Shown here one piece after another: positions 9,583 through 17,710 of a DNA stretch of 64,000 nt (the first letter of the stretch is position 1; each line of letters starts with the position of its first letter). Source of the DNA: Roseovarius sp. MMSF_3359. Its GTDB lineage: Bacteria; Pseudomonadota; Alphaproteobacteria; Rhodobacterales; Rhodobacteraceae. The position numbers were made by a program, and so were the translations under genes. The DNA is taken from assembly GCF_030733385.1 (NCBI RefSeq), contig NZ_JASHJC010000002.1, positions 186,001 through 250,000 of the forward strand, given 5' to 3'. A model generated the notes under the pieces. The model searched no databases. It saw only the letters and a list, made by a program, of their open reading frames with translations, and was not told where the DNA came from.

Positions 9583-10323
9583 TCATTCCGGCGGGGGCGC
9601 CACCACGCCCACCATCGGCCCCATCGGGAAACCGATATCGAACCGGTTGAGGTCGGGCGCATAGAGCCGCGAAATGCTACCATCAAAATAGAGGGCTTGC
9701 GGCAGTTTGAGGCCGTCGCGGAACATGGTGCCGAACTGATGAAAGGTCACCGGCGATTTCGAGATCGCGAAAAAGGCCGTTTCGCCACCCGCCGTCGTGC
9801 CAACACCGTTGCGGATATAGGTGCTGTCGCTATCGGGCAGGAACCGCGGGTGCAGCGCCCCGTCGATCACCAGCATCGGCCCGGATTGGCTCGCATAGGT
9901 GCAATCGGGCGCCTCATCCACGTAGCGCAGGGTTTCAAAAACATCGGCGCGGCCCTCGCGGATGCAAAAGACGCCATTGGGCAGAAGACCAAAATTACCG
10001 GGACCCGCATTGGTGATGACCGGGGCCAGCACCTCGCCCTTTTCCGCGTAATGGCCAACCGGGCGGCGATCCGTGTGATACATCCCGGCATTCATCGAAA
10101 AGGCCAGCACCTGCCCTTCCTCTTCGACGAGGTTTTCGATGCTGGTGAAATTGCCGAGCGGTTTGCCGGTCTCGGGGTCATTGAGGAAAAGGCGCAGGTC
10201 TTCGGCCTGGGCATCGACCTCGCAGACGGTATAAACCTCGCCCTTGAAACTCAGGTCCCGGCAATCAACCGCCCAGGCAGGCGTTGCCGCCAGAAACGCC
10301 GCGATGCCCCAGAAGGCCCGCAT
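9583..10323 (-). CDS. Secreted phosphodiester-glycosidase-like (NAGPA/DUF2233) protein
   Basis: 246 residues with a signal peptide ([18 protein letters not shown]). The mature part has the pattern of the phosphodiester glycosidase/NAGPA domain: AFSMNAGMY (about 72-80), NGVFC, SQSGPMLV (about 143-150) and FFAIS. In this fold such enzymes cleave sugar-phosphodiester linkages, and a periplasmic role on envelope or exopolysaccharide material is plausible. The ATG at 10323 overlaps the rbfA stop (TGATG); an in-frame GTG lies three bases upstream. Substrate unknown. Confidence 0.75.
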   Translation of the reverse strand: MRAFWGIAAFLAATPAWAVDCRDLSFKGEVYTVCEVDAQAEDLRLFLNDPETGKPLGNFTSIENLVEEEGQVLAFSMNAGMYHTDRRPVGHYAEKGEVLAPVITNAGPGNFGLLPNGVFCIREGRADVFETLRYVDEAPDCTYASQSGPMLVIDGALHPRFLPDSDSTYIRNGVGTTAGGETAFFAISKSPVTFHQFGTMFRDGLKLPQALYFDGSISRLYAPDLNRFDIGFPMGPMVGVVAPPPE

Positions 10324-10718
10324 CACTCCTCCAGGTCCCGACGCACCTCGTCTTGCGAGAATAGGCGGCGGGTCTCGTCCATCTGGTCAAAGGTCTCGTC
10401 GAGGCGAAACCGCAGGTCGGGCGCGTATTTCAGTTCCAGCTTCTTGCCGATGATGCGGCGCAGTTCGGATTTGTTGCGGGCCAGCAATCCGATGATCTCG
10501 TCCTGACCCTTGCCGCCCAAAGGCAGCACATAAGCCGTCGCGACCTTGAGGTCGGGGGAGGTACGCACCTCGCCCACGGTGACCGACAGGCGGTTCAGGT
10601 CGGGATCGTGGATATCGCCGCGCATCAGCACCTCGGACAATGTCCGGCGGATCAACTCTCCGACGCGCAACTGCCGTTGCGATGGTCCGGGGCCGTCATG
10701 AAACTTGTTCTTTGCCAT
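10323..10718 (-). CDS. rbfA: 30S ribosome-binding factor A
   Basis: Small KH-type factor for late 30S subunit maturation and cold adaptation. Starting at the ATG at 10718 (MAKNKFHDG) it has 131 residues. RbfA features include [14 protein letters not shown] (about 20-33), the segment VSVTVGEV-like [14 protein letters not shown] (about 45-58) and [17 protein letters not shown] (about 85-101). It is coupled downstream to the phosphodiester-glycosidase-like gene, then truB. Confidence 0.93.
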   Translation of the reverse strand: MAKNKFHDGPGPSQRQLRVGELIRRTLSEVLMRGDIHDPDLNRLSVTVGEVRTSPDLKVATAYVLPLGGKGQDEIIGLLARNKSELRRIIGKKLELKYAPDLRFRLDETFDQMDETRRLFSQDEVRRDLEE

Positions 10719-10825
10719 AAACCTGCATCTATGCCCTCGCATGGGCTTTGCCAAGCACAGATCACCGTCGCCCGACTGCATCCCGCGTATGGTGCCGCAA
10801 CGGCACGTCCGGTTTCACATGGCGG

Positions 10826-11137
10826 TTATTCCGGCAGATCCACCCGTTTCAGGAACGTCCGATCCTCCCGCAAGAGAAACTTCTCCGACTGCGCAAAGGC
10901 GTAATTTTCGCGCCCCAGCGGATCGGCGACCAACCGCACTCGGTAACGCTCGTAGTCGGCCAGCGACCGGATGTTGTAGATGCCATAGGCCAAGGTCGCA
11001 CTGCCCTCATGCGGTGCGAAATACCCGATCAGGTCCGCAACGTTGCGCGGTATCGCCTTCCCCCAGTTGCGGGCATATTGCGCGAACTGCGCCTTTTTCG
11101 TCGGGTCAATGTGATAACGGATGATACAGGTCAGCAT
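10826..11137 (-). CDS. NIPSNAP family protein
   Basis: A 103-residue ferredoxin-like alpha/beta barrel protein resembling NIPSNAP-family proteins, with the start MLTCIIRYHIDPTKKAQF and the internal AYGIYNIRSLADYERYR. Its molecular function is unknown. It is divergent from an ArsR-type regulator across a 141-base gap that carries an inverted repeat, so it is a likely target of that regulator. Confidence 0.8.
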   Translation of the reverse strand: MLTCIIRYHIDPTKKAQFAQYARNWGKAIPRNVADLIGYFAPHEGSATLAYGIYNIRSLADYERYRVRLVADPLGRENYAFAQSEKFLLREDRTFLKRVDLPE

Positions 11138-11182
11138 TTTGGCGGCTCCCTATAACCTTCTGATTTTATGTACATGTTGCGC

Positions 11183-11201
11183 AATTTCGAGGATCGAAAT
11201 T
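11183..11201. promoter_or_regulatory. Inverted repeat in the ArsR/NIPSNAP divergent gap
   Basis: Perfect 7-base arms AATTTCG / CGAAATT separated by five bases, in the middle of the gap between the divergent NIPSNAP and ArsR genes. Position and symmetry fit an operator for a dimeric winged-helix regulator. Binding is inferred. Confidence 0.55.
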
Positions 11202-11278
11202 ACGTCCGCGCGCTATATGTTGCGGCATCTCAAGGGTATCCTATTGCCGCACTCTAATGCTTCGGCTATGGTCGAACT

Positions 11279-11962
11279 ATGAAAGACATGCCCGACATCT
11301 CTCGTATCGCCGCCCTGATCGGTGATCCTGCGCGCGCCAACATCCTCAACGCCCTGATGAGCGGCAAGGCGCTGACCGCGACCGAACTGTCCGGCGAGGC
11401 CGGTGTAACCTTGCAGACCACGTCCAGCCATTTGGCCAAACTTGAGGCAGGCGGCCTCGTGCGGCCCCGCAAAGAAGGGCGTCACAAGTATTTCACCCTG
11501 GGCTCCGAAGAGGTGGCGCAGGTGCTCGAAGCCCTCACCGGCCTCGCCGCCGGATCGGGGCATTTGCGCCACCGACCTGGCCCACGCGACCCCGAATTGC
11601 GGCACGCGCGGGTCTGCTACAACCACCTGGCCGGGGACATGGGCACCCGTGCCTATGACAGCATGACCGCCCGTGGCCATTTTCGCCATTCCGGCGATGG
11701 CCTCACCCTGACCGACACGGGCCGGGTGTTTGTGGCCGGCCTCGGCATCGACCTTGACGCGCTGCCGCCATCGCGCGCACCGCTCTGCCGCGACTGCCTG
11801 GACTGGTCGGAACGCCGCTCGCACCTGGCCGGGCGCCTGGGCCGGGCGCTCCTCAGTCATATGCAGGACGCGGGCTGGGCCAGTCGGGTGGACGACACAC
11901 GGATCATCCGGTTTACGCCACGGGGCATGGCGGCTTTCGACAAGGCATTTCCCCTGCCTTAA
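11279..11962 (+). CDS. ArsR-family transcriptional regulator with C-terminal extension
   Basis: Residues 8-85 form an ArsR winged helix: AALIGDPARANILNAL, recognition region TLQTTSSHLAKLEAGGLV, wing KEGRHKYFTL. The remaining ~140 residues are a C-terminal domain with a possible metal- or redox-sensing CRDC pair (in PLCRDCLDWSERR). At 227 residues it is about twice a minimal ArsR. It is divergent from NIPSNAP with an inverted repeat between them. The ligand is unknown. Confidence 0.85.
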   Translation: MKDMPDISRIAALIGDPARANILNALMSGKALTATELSGEAGVTLQTTSSHLAKLEAGGLVRPRKEGRHKYFTLGSEEVAQVLEALTGLAAGSGHLRHRPGPRDPELRHARVCYNHLAGDMGTRAYDSMTARGHFRHSGDGLTLTDTGRVFVAGLGIDLDALPPSRAPLCRDCLDWSERRSHLAGRLGRALLSHMQDAGWASRVDDTRIIRFTPRGMAAFDKAFPLP

Positions 11963-12055
11963 CCGCGCAGACCCGCAGCACGCAAAAAGGGCCCACAACG
12001 GCGGCCGGGATCAGGCCAGATTGCACGCCGGATAAGTCCAGTCTAGAGTGCCACC

Positions 12056-13516
12056 ATGGCCATTTCCGTCGAAACCTTCTTTCTCGATCCCGATGCGCAA
12101 GGGACATTGCAGGCGCAGATCCAACAGATGATCGCCCAGGGCATCCTGTCGGGTCGGTTCCGCAAGGGCGAGAAACTGCCCTCTTCCCGACGTCTGGCCG
12201 ATCACCTCGGTGTCAGCCGGATCACCGTAACGCTCGCCTACACGGAGTTACAGGCCAATGACTATCTCTCCGCGCGCGACCGGTCGGGATATTACGTGTC
12301 CGACAATGCGCCCGAGCCGCCGGAGTTTTCCGCCCGCCATCCCCGGCAGGATCGGATCGATTGGTCCCGTGCGCTTGGGCGACGCTTCACCGGGGGCGTG
12401 ACACCCGACAAGCCGCAGGATTGGTCGCGATATCGTTATCCGTTCATCTACGGGCAGGCCGATCCGACGCTATTCGACCATGGCAATTGGCGTCAATGCG
12501 CGTTGCAGGCATTGGGGCAAAAAGACTTCCAGGCGATGACGACGGATTACTACGATCAGGACGATCCGCAACTGATCGAATTCGTTGCGCGCCACACATT
12601 GCCGCGGCGGGGCATCCTCGCCGATCCCTCCGAGATCCTGATTACAATGGGCGCGCAAAATGCCCTGTGGCTTACCGCGCAGGTTCTCCTGACCCAAAGA
12701 CGCACGGCGGCGATCGAAGATCCCTGTTACCACGCCTTGCGCGATATCCTGACCCAATCGCGATGCCACCTGACCCCGATCACCGTGGACCGCGACGGCC
12801 TGCCGCCCGATGACCTGCCTGCGCAAGCAGATGTGATTTTTACGACGCCCAGCCACCAATCACCCACCAACGCAACAATGCCGTTGAACCGGCGCAAGGC
12901 GCTATTGAAAAAGGCGCGGGACATGGATGCGCTGATCGTGGAGGATGATTACGAGTTCGAGATGTCATTCCTCAAATCGCCCCTGCCGGCGCTGAAATCG
13001 CTCGATACGGATGGACGGGTGATCTATGTGGGCAGCTTTTCCAAGTCGATCTTTCCCGGGCTGCGCCTTGGGTATCTGGTCGGGTCCCGGGCCTTCATCC
13101 GCGAAGTGCGCGCCCTGCGTACCAGCGTCCTACGGCATCCCCCGGGTCATATCCAGCGCACGGCCGCCTATTTCCTGTCGCTCGGTCATTACGACAGCCT
13201 GATCCGCAAGATGGGGCAGATCTATGCCAAGCGGCGACGGGTCATGGAATACGCGCTCGAAGACCTCGGGCTTGACGTGACCGGACGCGGCCTTTTCGGG
13301 GGCTCGTCGATCTGGATGCGGGCGCCGGATGGGGTGGACATGGCGGCGGTGGACGGGCGCCTGCGCGACAAGGGCGTGCTGATTGAACCCGGCGTTCACT
13401 TCTTTCACGGGGATGATCCGCCCCGCAATTTCTACCGCCTGGCCTACTCGTCAATCCCGGCGGCGCGCATCCCCGACGGGCTGGCGATTCTGGCGCGGGA
13501 ATTGGCCAATAGCTGA
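12056..13516 (+). CDS. tauR: TauR-like MocR/GntR regulator of sulfonate catabolism
   Basis: A 486-residue MocR-type regulator: an N-terminal GntR winged helix (about 12-80, LPSSRRLADHLGVSRITVTLAYTEL split across it) fused to a fold-type I aminotransferase domain. The PLP-binding lysine region is GSFSKSIFPGLRLGY, with Lys330. The assignment to TauR, the taurine-pathway activator known in Rhodobacter capsulatus, rests on its position directly upstream of xsc in the same direction and on TauR-box-like repeats in the 252-base gap that follows. Other MocR types (PdxR, GabR) are less likely in this context. Confidence 0.85.
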   Translation: MAISVETFFLDPDAQGTLQAQIQQMIAQGILSGRFRKGEKLPSSRRLADHLGVSRITVTLAYTELQANDYLSARDRSGYYVSDNAPEPPEFSARHPRQDRIDWSRALGRRFTGGVTPDKPQDWSRYRYPFIYGQADPTLFDHGNWRQCALQALGQKDFQAMTTDYYDQDDPQLIEFVARHTLPRRGILADPSEILITMGAQNALWLTAQVLLTQRRTAAIEDPCYHALRDILTQSRCHLTPITVDRDGLPPDDLPAQADVIFTTPSHQSPTNATMPLNRRKALLKKARDMDALIVEDDYEFEMSFLKSPLPALKSLDTDGRVIYVGSFSKSIFPGLRLGYLVGSRAFIREVRALRTSVLRHPPGHIQRTAAYFLSLGHYDSLIRKMGQIYAKRRRVMEYALEDLGLDVTGRGLFGGSSIWMRAPDGVDMAAVDGRLRDKGVLIEPGVHFFHGDDPPRNFYRLAYSSIPAARIPDGLAILARELANS

Positions 13517-13655
13517 AATTCCCCCATTTCGCCGCCTCAAAAACAGGGAAATCCGGGAAATATAAGAAAACAAGGCTTTTCTTTCAGTGCCTTGAAAATT
13601 GTGCCTTGCAAAAAATAATCATTTTTGAGACTTTTGATCTCAATACTTAATTTGC

Positions 13656-13688
13656 CTGGACATACCAGAGTCAGAAAACTGGCCCTAA
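13656..13688 (+). promoter_or_regulatory. Candidate TauR box upstream of xsc
   Basis: Two direct repeats 23 bases apart, CTGGACATAC (13656-13665) and CTGGCCCTAA (13679-13688), 80-113 bases before the xsc ATG. They resemble the TauR half-site CTGGACYTAA that I recall for R. capsulatus. The tandem arrangement fits MocR-type activators. The rest of the gap (13517-13768) is unusually AT-rich, with a TGAGA/TCTCA inverted repeat near 13626. Confidence 0.6.
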
Positions 13689-13768
13689 CACCACGCCGGA
13701 GGCACCGCTAGTTTCCGGCCAGATTTTACTGCAATTCACCAATTGCGCTGCAAATAGAGGACCGCCCC

Positions 13769-15544
13769 ATGAAAATGACAACCGAGGAAGCCTTCGTCAA
13801 AACCCTGCAAATGCACGGGATCGAACATGCTTTCGGCATTATCGGATCCGCCATGATGCCGATCTCCGACATCTTTGGCGAAGCCGGAATCACCTTCTGG
13901 GACTGTGCCCATGAAGGCTCTGGCGGCATGATGGCCGACGGCTACACCCGTGCGACCGGCAAAATGTCGATGATGATCGCGCAAAACGGCCCCGGCATCA
14001 CCAACTTCGTGACCGCCGTGAAGACCGCCTATTGGAACCACACACCGCTGCTGCTGGTCACGCCGCAGGCGGCCAACAAGACCCTGGGCCAGGGCGGTTT
14101 CCAGGAAATGGAACAGATGCGCATGTTCGCCGACTGCGTCGCCTATCAGGAAGAGGTGCGTGACCCCTCCCGCGTGGCCGAAGTTCTGAACCGTGTCATC
14201 ATGAACGCCAAGCGCGCCTCGGCGCCCGCGCAGCTCAACATGCCGCGCGACTTCTGGACCCAGGTGATCGACATCGAACTGCCCGCGATCGTCGAATTCG
14301 AACGCCCCGCCGGCGGTGCCGAAGCGGTTGCCGAAGCGGCCGATCTGCTGTCGAATGCGAAAAACCCCGTCATCCTGAACGGTGCCGGTGTGGTGCTGTC
14401 CAAAGGCGGTATCGACGCGTCGATGGCCCTGGCCGAACGTCTCGATGCACCGGTTTGCGTCGGCTACCAGCACAACGATGCCTTCCCCGGCTCGCACCCG
14501 CTTTTTGCCGGTCCCCTGGGCTATAACGGCTCCAAGGCGGGTATGCAGCTTATCAAGGATGCGGATGTTGTCTTGTGCCTCGGCACGCGCCTGAACCCGT
14601 TCTCGACCCTGCCGGGCTATGGCATGGAATACTGGCCCGCGGATGCCAAGATCATCCAGGTCGACATCAACCCCGACCGCATCGGCCTGACCAAGAAGGT
14701 CAGCGTCGGCATCATCGGGGACGCGGCAAAAGTGGCAAACGGCATCCTGGGTCAGTTGAGCGACACCGCCGGTGATGCGGGCCGCGAAGAGCGCAAGGCC
14801 CATATCGCAAAGACCAAATCGGCCTGGGCGCAGGAACTGACCTCGCTCGACCACGAGCAGGACGATCCCGGCACAACCTGGAACGAGCGTGCCCGCGCGG
14901 CCAAGCCCGACTGGCTGAGCCCTCGGAAAGCATGGCGCGCCATCCAAGCCGCGCTGCCGAAAGAGGCGATCATCAGCTCGGATATCGGCAACAACTGCGC
15001 CATCGGCAACGCCTACCCATCCTTCGAGGAAGGCCGCAAATACCTGGCTCCGGGCCTCTTTGGTCCCTGTGGTTATGGTCTGCCGTCGGTTGTCGGCGCC
15101 AAGATCGGTTGCCCGGACGTGCCGGTTGTCGGGTTCTCGGGTGACGGTGCCTTCGGCATCGCGGTGACCGAACTGACCGCGATCGGTCGTGGCGAATGGC
15201 CCGCGATCACGCAGATCGTCTTCCGCAACTACCAATGGGGTGCGGAAAAGCGGAACTCGACCCTCTGGTATGACGACAACTTCGTCGGCACCGAGCTGGA
15301 CGAGCAGGTCTCCTATGCCGGTATCGCGCAAGCCTGCGGTCTCAAGGGCGTTGTCGCGCGCACCTCGGAAGAGCTGACCGCTGCCCTGGATCAGGCGATC
15401 AAGGATCAGAAAGCGGGCAAGACCACGCTGATCGAGGCCATGATCAACCAGGAACTGGGCGAGCCGTTCCGCCGCGACGCGATGAAGAAACCCGTCGCCG
15501 TGGCGGGCATCGACAAGGCGGACATGCGTCCCCAACAAGTCTGA
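13769..15544 (+). CDS. xsc: Sulfoacetaldehyde acetyltransferase
   Basis: ThDP-dependent enzyme that cleaves sulfoacetaldehyde with phosphate to sulfite and acetyl phosphate, the desulfonation step for taurine, isethionate and other C2 sulfonates. It is 591 residues long, typical for Xsc. N-terminal PYR domain with the HEGSGGMMADGYTRATGK region; the C-terminal ThDP site begins GDGAFGIAVTELTAIGRG and continues with the Xsc-type NYQWGAEKRN. It sits between tauR and pta. No taurine aminotransferase, dehydrogenase or transporter is in the window, so sulfoacetaldehyde must come from genes elsewhere. Confidence 0.96.
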   Translation: MKMTTEEAFVKTLQMHGIEHAFGIIGSAMMPISDIFGEAGITFWDCAHEGSGGMMADGYTRATGKMSMMIAQNGPGITNFVTAVKTAYWNHTPLLLVTPQAANKTLGQGGFQEMEQMRMFADCVAYQEEVRDPSRVAEVLNRVIMNAKRASAPAQLNMPRDFWTQVIDIELPAIVEFERPAGGAEAVAEAADLLSNAKNPVILNGAGVVLSKGGIDASMALAERLDAPVCVGYQHNDAFPGSHPLFAGPLGYNGSKAGMQLIKDADVVLCLGTRLNPFSTLPGYGMEYWPADAKIIQVDINPDRIGLTKKVSVGIIGDAAKVANGILGQLSDTAGDAGREERKAHIAKTKSAWAQELTSLDHEQDDPGTTWNERARAAKPDWLSPRKAWRAIQAALPKEAIISSDIGNNCAIGNAYPSFEEGRKYLAPGLFGPCGYGLPSVVGAKIGCPDVPVVGFSGDGAFGIAVTELTAIGRGEWPAITQIVFRNYQWGAEKRNSTLWYDDNFVGTELDEQVSYAGIAQACGLKGVVARTSEELTAALDQAIKDQKAGKTTLIEAMINQELGEPFRRDAMKKPVAVAGIDKADMRPQQV

Positions 15545-15564
15545 TCGGGAATAGGCCGGAGCCC

Positions 15565-16572
15565 ATGACACAGTTACCCATTGACCTGCTGCTGTCAGAG
15601 CGTCCGGCCACCCGTCCGACGATTTCCCTAAGCGAAGGCAGTGATCCCCGCGTTGTCGCGGGGGCGCTGGCCGCCCGGAAGGCCGGGATTGCCGATGTGA
15701 TTCTGGTGGGCCAACAAACGGCCATCGAAACCAAGCTTGCCAATCAGGGGGCAAGTGCCGGTGACGGGGTGTCGATCCACGACCCCGCGACCTCCACCCT
15801 GACCCAGGATTTCGCCGCCGCCTTCTTTGACCTCCGCAAGCATAAGGGAGTTGACGAAGAGGCCGCGCGCAAAGCCGCCGAAACACCGCTGGTCTATGCC
15901 GCGATGCTGGTCCGGCTGGGCCATGCCGCAGGCACCGTCGGCGGTGCCGTTGCCACCACATCCGATGTCGTCCGCACGGCGATCCAGGTAATCGGCAAGG
16001 CCCCCGATGCCGCGATGGTGTCGAGCTTCTTCCTGATGTACCCGCCCGCGAATGCCACGGAACATGGGCGCGCGATGCTTTATTCCGACAGCGGCCTGGT
16101 GATCGAGCCGAGCGCCGAAGAGCTCGCCGCCATTGCTGCGGCCTCGGCCAATTCCTGCCGCGCGTTGATGCGCGAGGAGCCACGGATCGCGATGTTGTCC
16201 TTCTCGACCAAAGGCAGCGCCCGGCACGAGAAAGTGACCAAGGTCACCGACGCGTTGGACCTTCTGCGCACGGCGCAGCCGGACCTGCAGGCCGATGGCG
16301 AATTGCAGTTCGACGCTGCTTTCGTCCCGTCGGTCGGCGAGAGCAAGGCCCCGGGATCGGACGTGGCGGGCAAGGCCAATGTAATGATCTTCCCCAATCT
16401 CGACGCCGGCAATATCGGCTACAAGATCACCCAACGTGTCGGTGGATACAGCGCCATCGGCCCGATCCTCCAGGGCCTCGCGCACCCGGCCAACGACCTG
16501 TCGCGCGGCTGCGTCGCCGAGGACGTCACCCAAATGATCGCCGTCACCGTCCTGCAATCGGTGGCTAAGTAA
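15565..16572 (+). CDS. pta: Phosphate acetyltransferase
   Basis: Converts the acetyl phosphate released by Xsc into acetyl-CoA. A 335-residue short-form Pta: ARPTISLSEGSDPR-like N-terminus (RPTISLSEGSDPRVVAGALA), GHAAGTVGGAVATTSDVVR (about 114-132), SFSTKGSARHEK and the C-terminal ANDLSRGCVAEDV. It starts 20 bases after xsc, a classic pairing in sulfonate catabolism. Confidence 0.95.
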   Translation: MTQLPIDLLLSERPATRPTISLSEGSDPRVVAGALAARKAGIADVILVGQQTAIETKLANQGASAGDGVSIHDPATSTLTQDFAAAFFDLRKHKGVDEEAARKAAETPLVYAAMLVRLGHAAGTVGGAVATTSDVVRTAIQVIGKAPDAAMVSSFFLMYPPANATEHGRAMLYSDSGLVIEPSAEELAAIAAASANSCRALMREEPRIAMLSFSTKGSARHEKVTKVTDALDLLRTAQPDLQADGELQFDAAFVPSVGESKAPGSDVAGKANVMIFPNLDAGNIGYKITQRVGGYSAIGPILQGLAHPANDLSRGCVAEDVTQMIAVTVLQSVAK

Positions 16573-16653
16573 ACCCAAGGCAGCCCTGCGGTCGCCCCCG
16601 GGGCGGTCACTCGTGCAACCGGCAATACCACGAAAAAGGATACGTCCTGCACC

Positions 16654-17685
16654 ATGGCGCCTACCGACACATCCCAACCACCGCTGCGCACCTTGATCGG
16701 GACGCGCGCCCGCGCGCTGTTCCCCGGCATCGTCATGTCGATACTGGTCGCCGTCACCGCGCAATTCCTGTCGGATCATTATGCGACACCCGCCATGTTG
16801 CTGGCGCTGCTTCTCGGGATCGCAGTCAGTTTTCTGGGCGAAGAGGGCAAGACCGTCGACGGCATCGCTTTTGCCGCCCGCACCTTGCTGAGGGTCGGTG
16901 TGGCGCTCCTTGGGGTGCGTATTTCCATGTCCCTGATGGCCGGGCTGGGGCTCGACCTGATCCTCCTGGTCATCGCCGGGGTCGTCGCGACCATCGGTTT
17001 CGGCCTGATCTTCGCCCGGTTCCTGGGGCACAAATGGCGCTTTGCTTTCCTGACCGCGGGATCGGTCGCCATCTGCGGTGCCTCCGCCGCCATGGCGATC
17101 AGCGCGATCCTGCCACGCGACGAACGCTCCGAGGAACGGCTGATCTTCACGGTTGTCGGCGTGACCGTTTTGTCGACGATCGCCATGATCGCCTATCCCA
17201 TTCTGGTCAAGGCCCTGGAGATGGACGATATCGCGGCGGGCGTATTCCTGGGCGGGACAATCCATGACGTGGCGCAGGTCGTCGGCGCAGGCTTCTCGAT
17301 CTCGGAGCAGGCGGGCGACACGGCAACCCTGGTCAAGCTCTTCCGCGTGGCGATGCTGGCACCGGTGGTGCTGGTGGCCTCCGTCCTGATCCGCAGCTTT
17401 GCACAACATGACGGGTCGGGCACCCGCCCGCCAATCCTGCCGACCTTCGTTCTGGGATTCCTAGCGCTGGCGACGCTCAGCTCCTTCAACCTGATCCCGG
17501 CATTTTTGACCGAATTCCTGAGCCAGACGTCACGCTGGCTCCTGCTGACCGCGATCGCGGCGGTCGGTATGAAAACCAACCTGAGACAAGTGCTTTCCGT
17601 CGGTGGCGCCGCCATCGCCCTGATCGTCCTCGAGACGATTTTCATTGCCGGACTGATACTTGCAGGAATAAAGTTCTTGAACTGA
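16654..17685 (+). CDS. tauZ: YeiH/UPF0324 membrane protein, TauZ-like sulfite/sulfate exporter
   Basis: A 343-residue polytopic protein with about ten hydrophobic helices, of the UPF0324 (YeiH, COG2855) family; conserved-looking stretches are FLGGTIHDVAQVVGAGFSIS and the TAGSVAICGASAAMAI region. In taurine clusters of related bacteria such a gene, TauZ, is proposed to export the sulfite or sulfate released by Xsc. Its position between pta and soeABC supports that. The start at 16654 has only a weak ribosome site. The transported ion is inferred. Confidence 0.8.
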   Translation: MAPTDTSQPPLRTLIGTRARALFPGIVMSILVAVTAQFLSDHYATPAMLLALLLGIAVSFLGEEGKTVDGIAFAARTLLRVGVALLGVRISMSLMAGLGLDLILLVIAGVVATIGFGLIFARFLGHKWRFAFLTAGSVAICGASAAMAISAILPRDERSEERLIFTVVGVTVLSTIAMIAYPILVKALEMDDIAAGVFLGGTIHDVAQVVGAGFSISEQAGDTATLVKLFRVAMLAPVVLVASVLIRSFAQHDGSGTRPPILPTFVLGFLALATLSSFNLIPAFLTEFLSQTSRWLLLTAIAAVGMKTNLRQVLSVGGAAIALIVLETIFIAGLILAGIKFLN

Positions 17686-17710
17686 CGGGACGAGAGGAAC
17701 AAACAGCCAG

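Noticed and set aside
9022-10506. 494-codon plus-strand frame opposite truB and rbfA
   Set aside because: Antisense to three coupled genes; composition typical of a shadow frame.
13736-16183. 815-codon open frame on the minus strand across xsc and pta
   Set aside because: It is antisense to two well-supported genes, has biased composition rich in Arg, Gly and His, and matches no family. Long antisense frames are expected in GC-rich DNA.
15628-17409. 593-codon minus-strand frame opposite pta and tauZ
   Set aside because: Antisense shadow of two supported genes with low-complexity charged composition.
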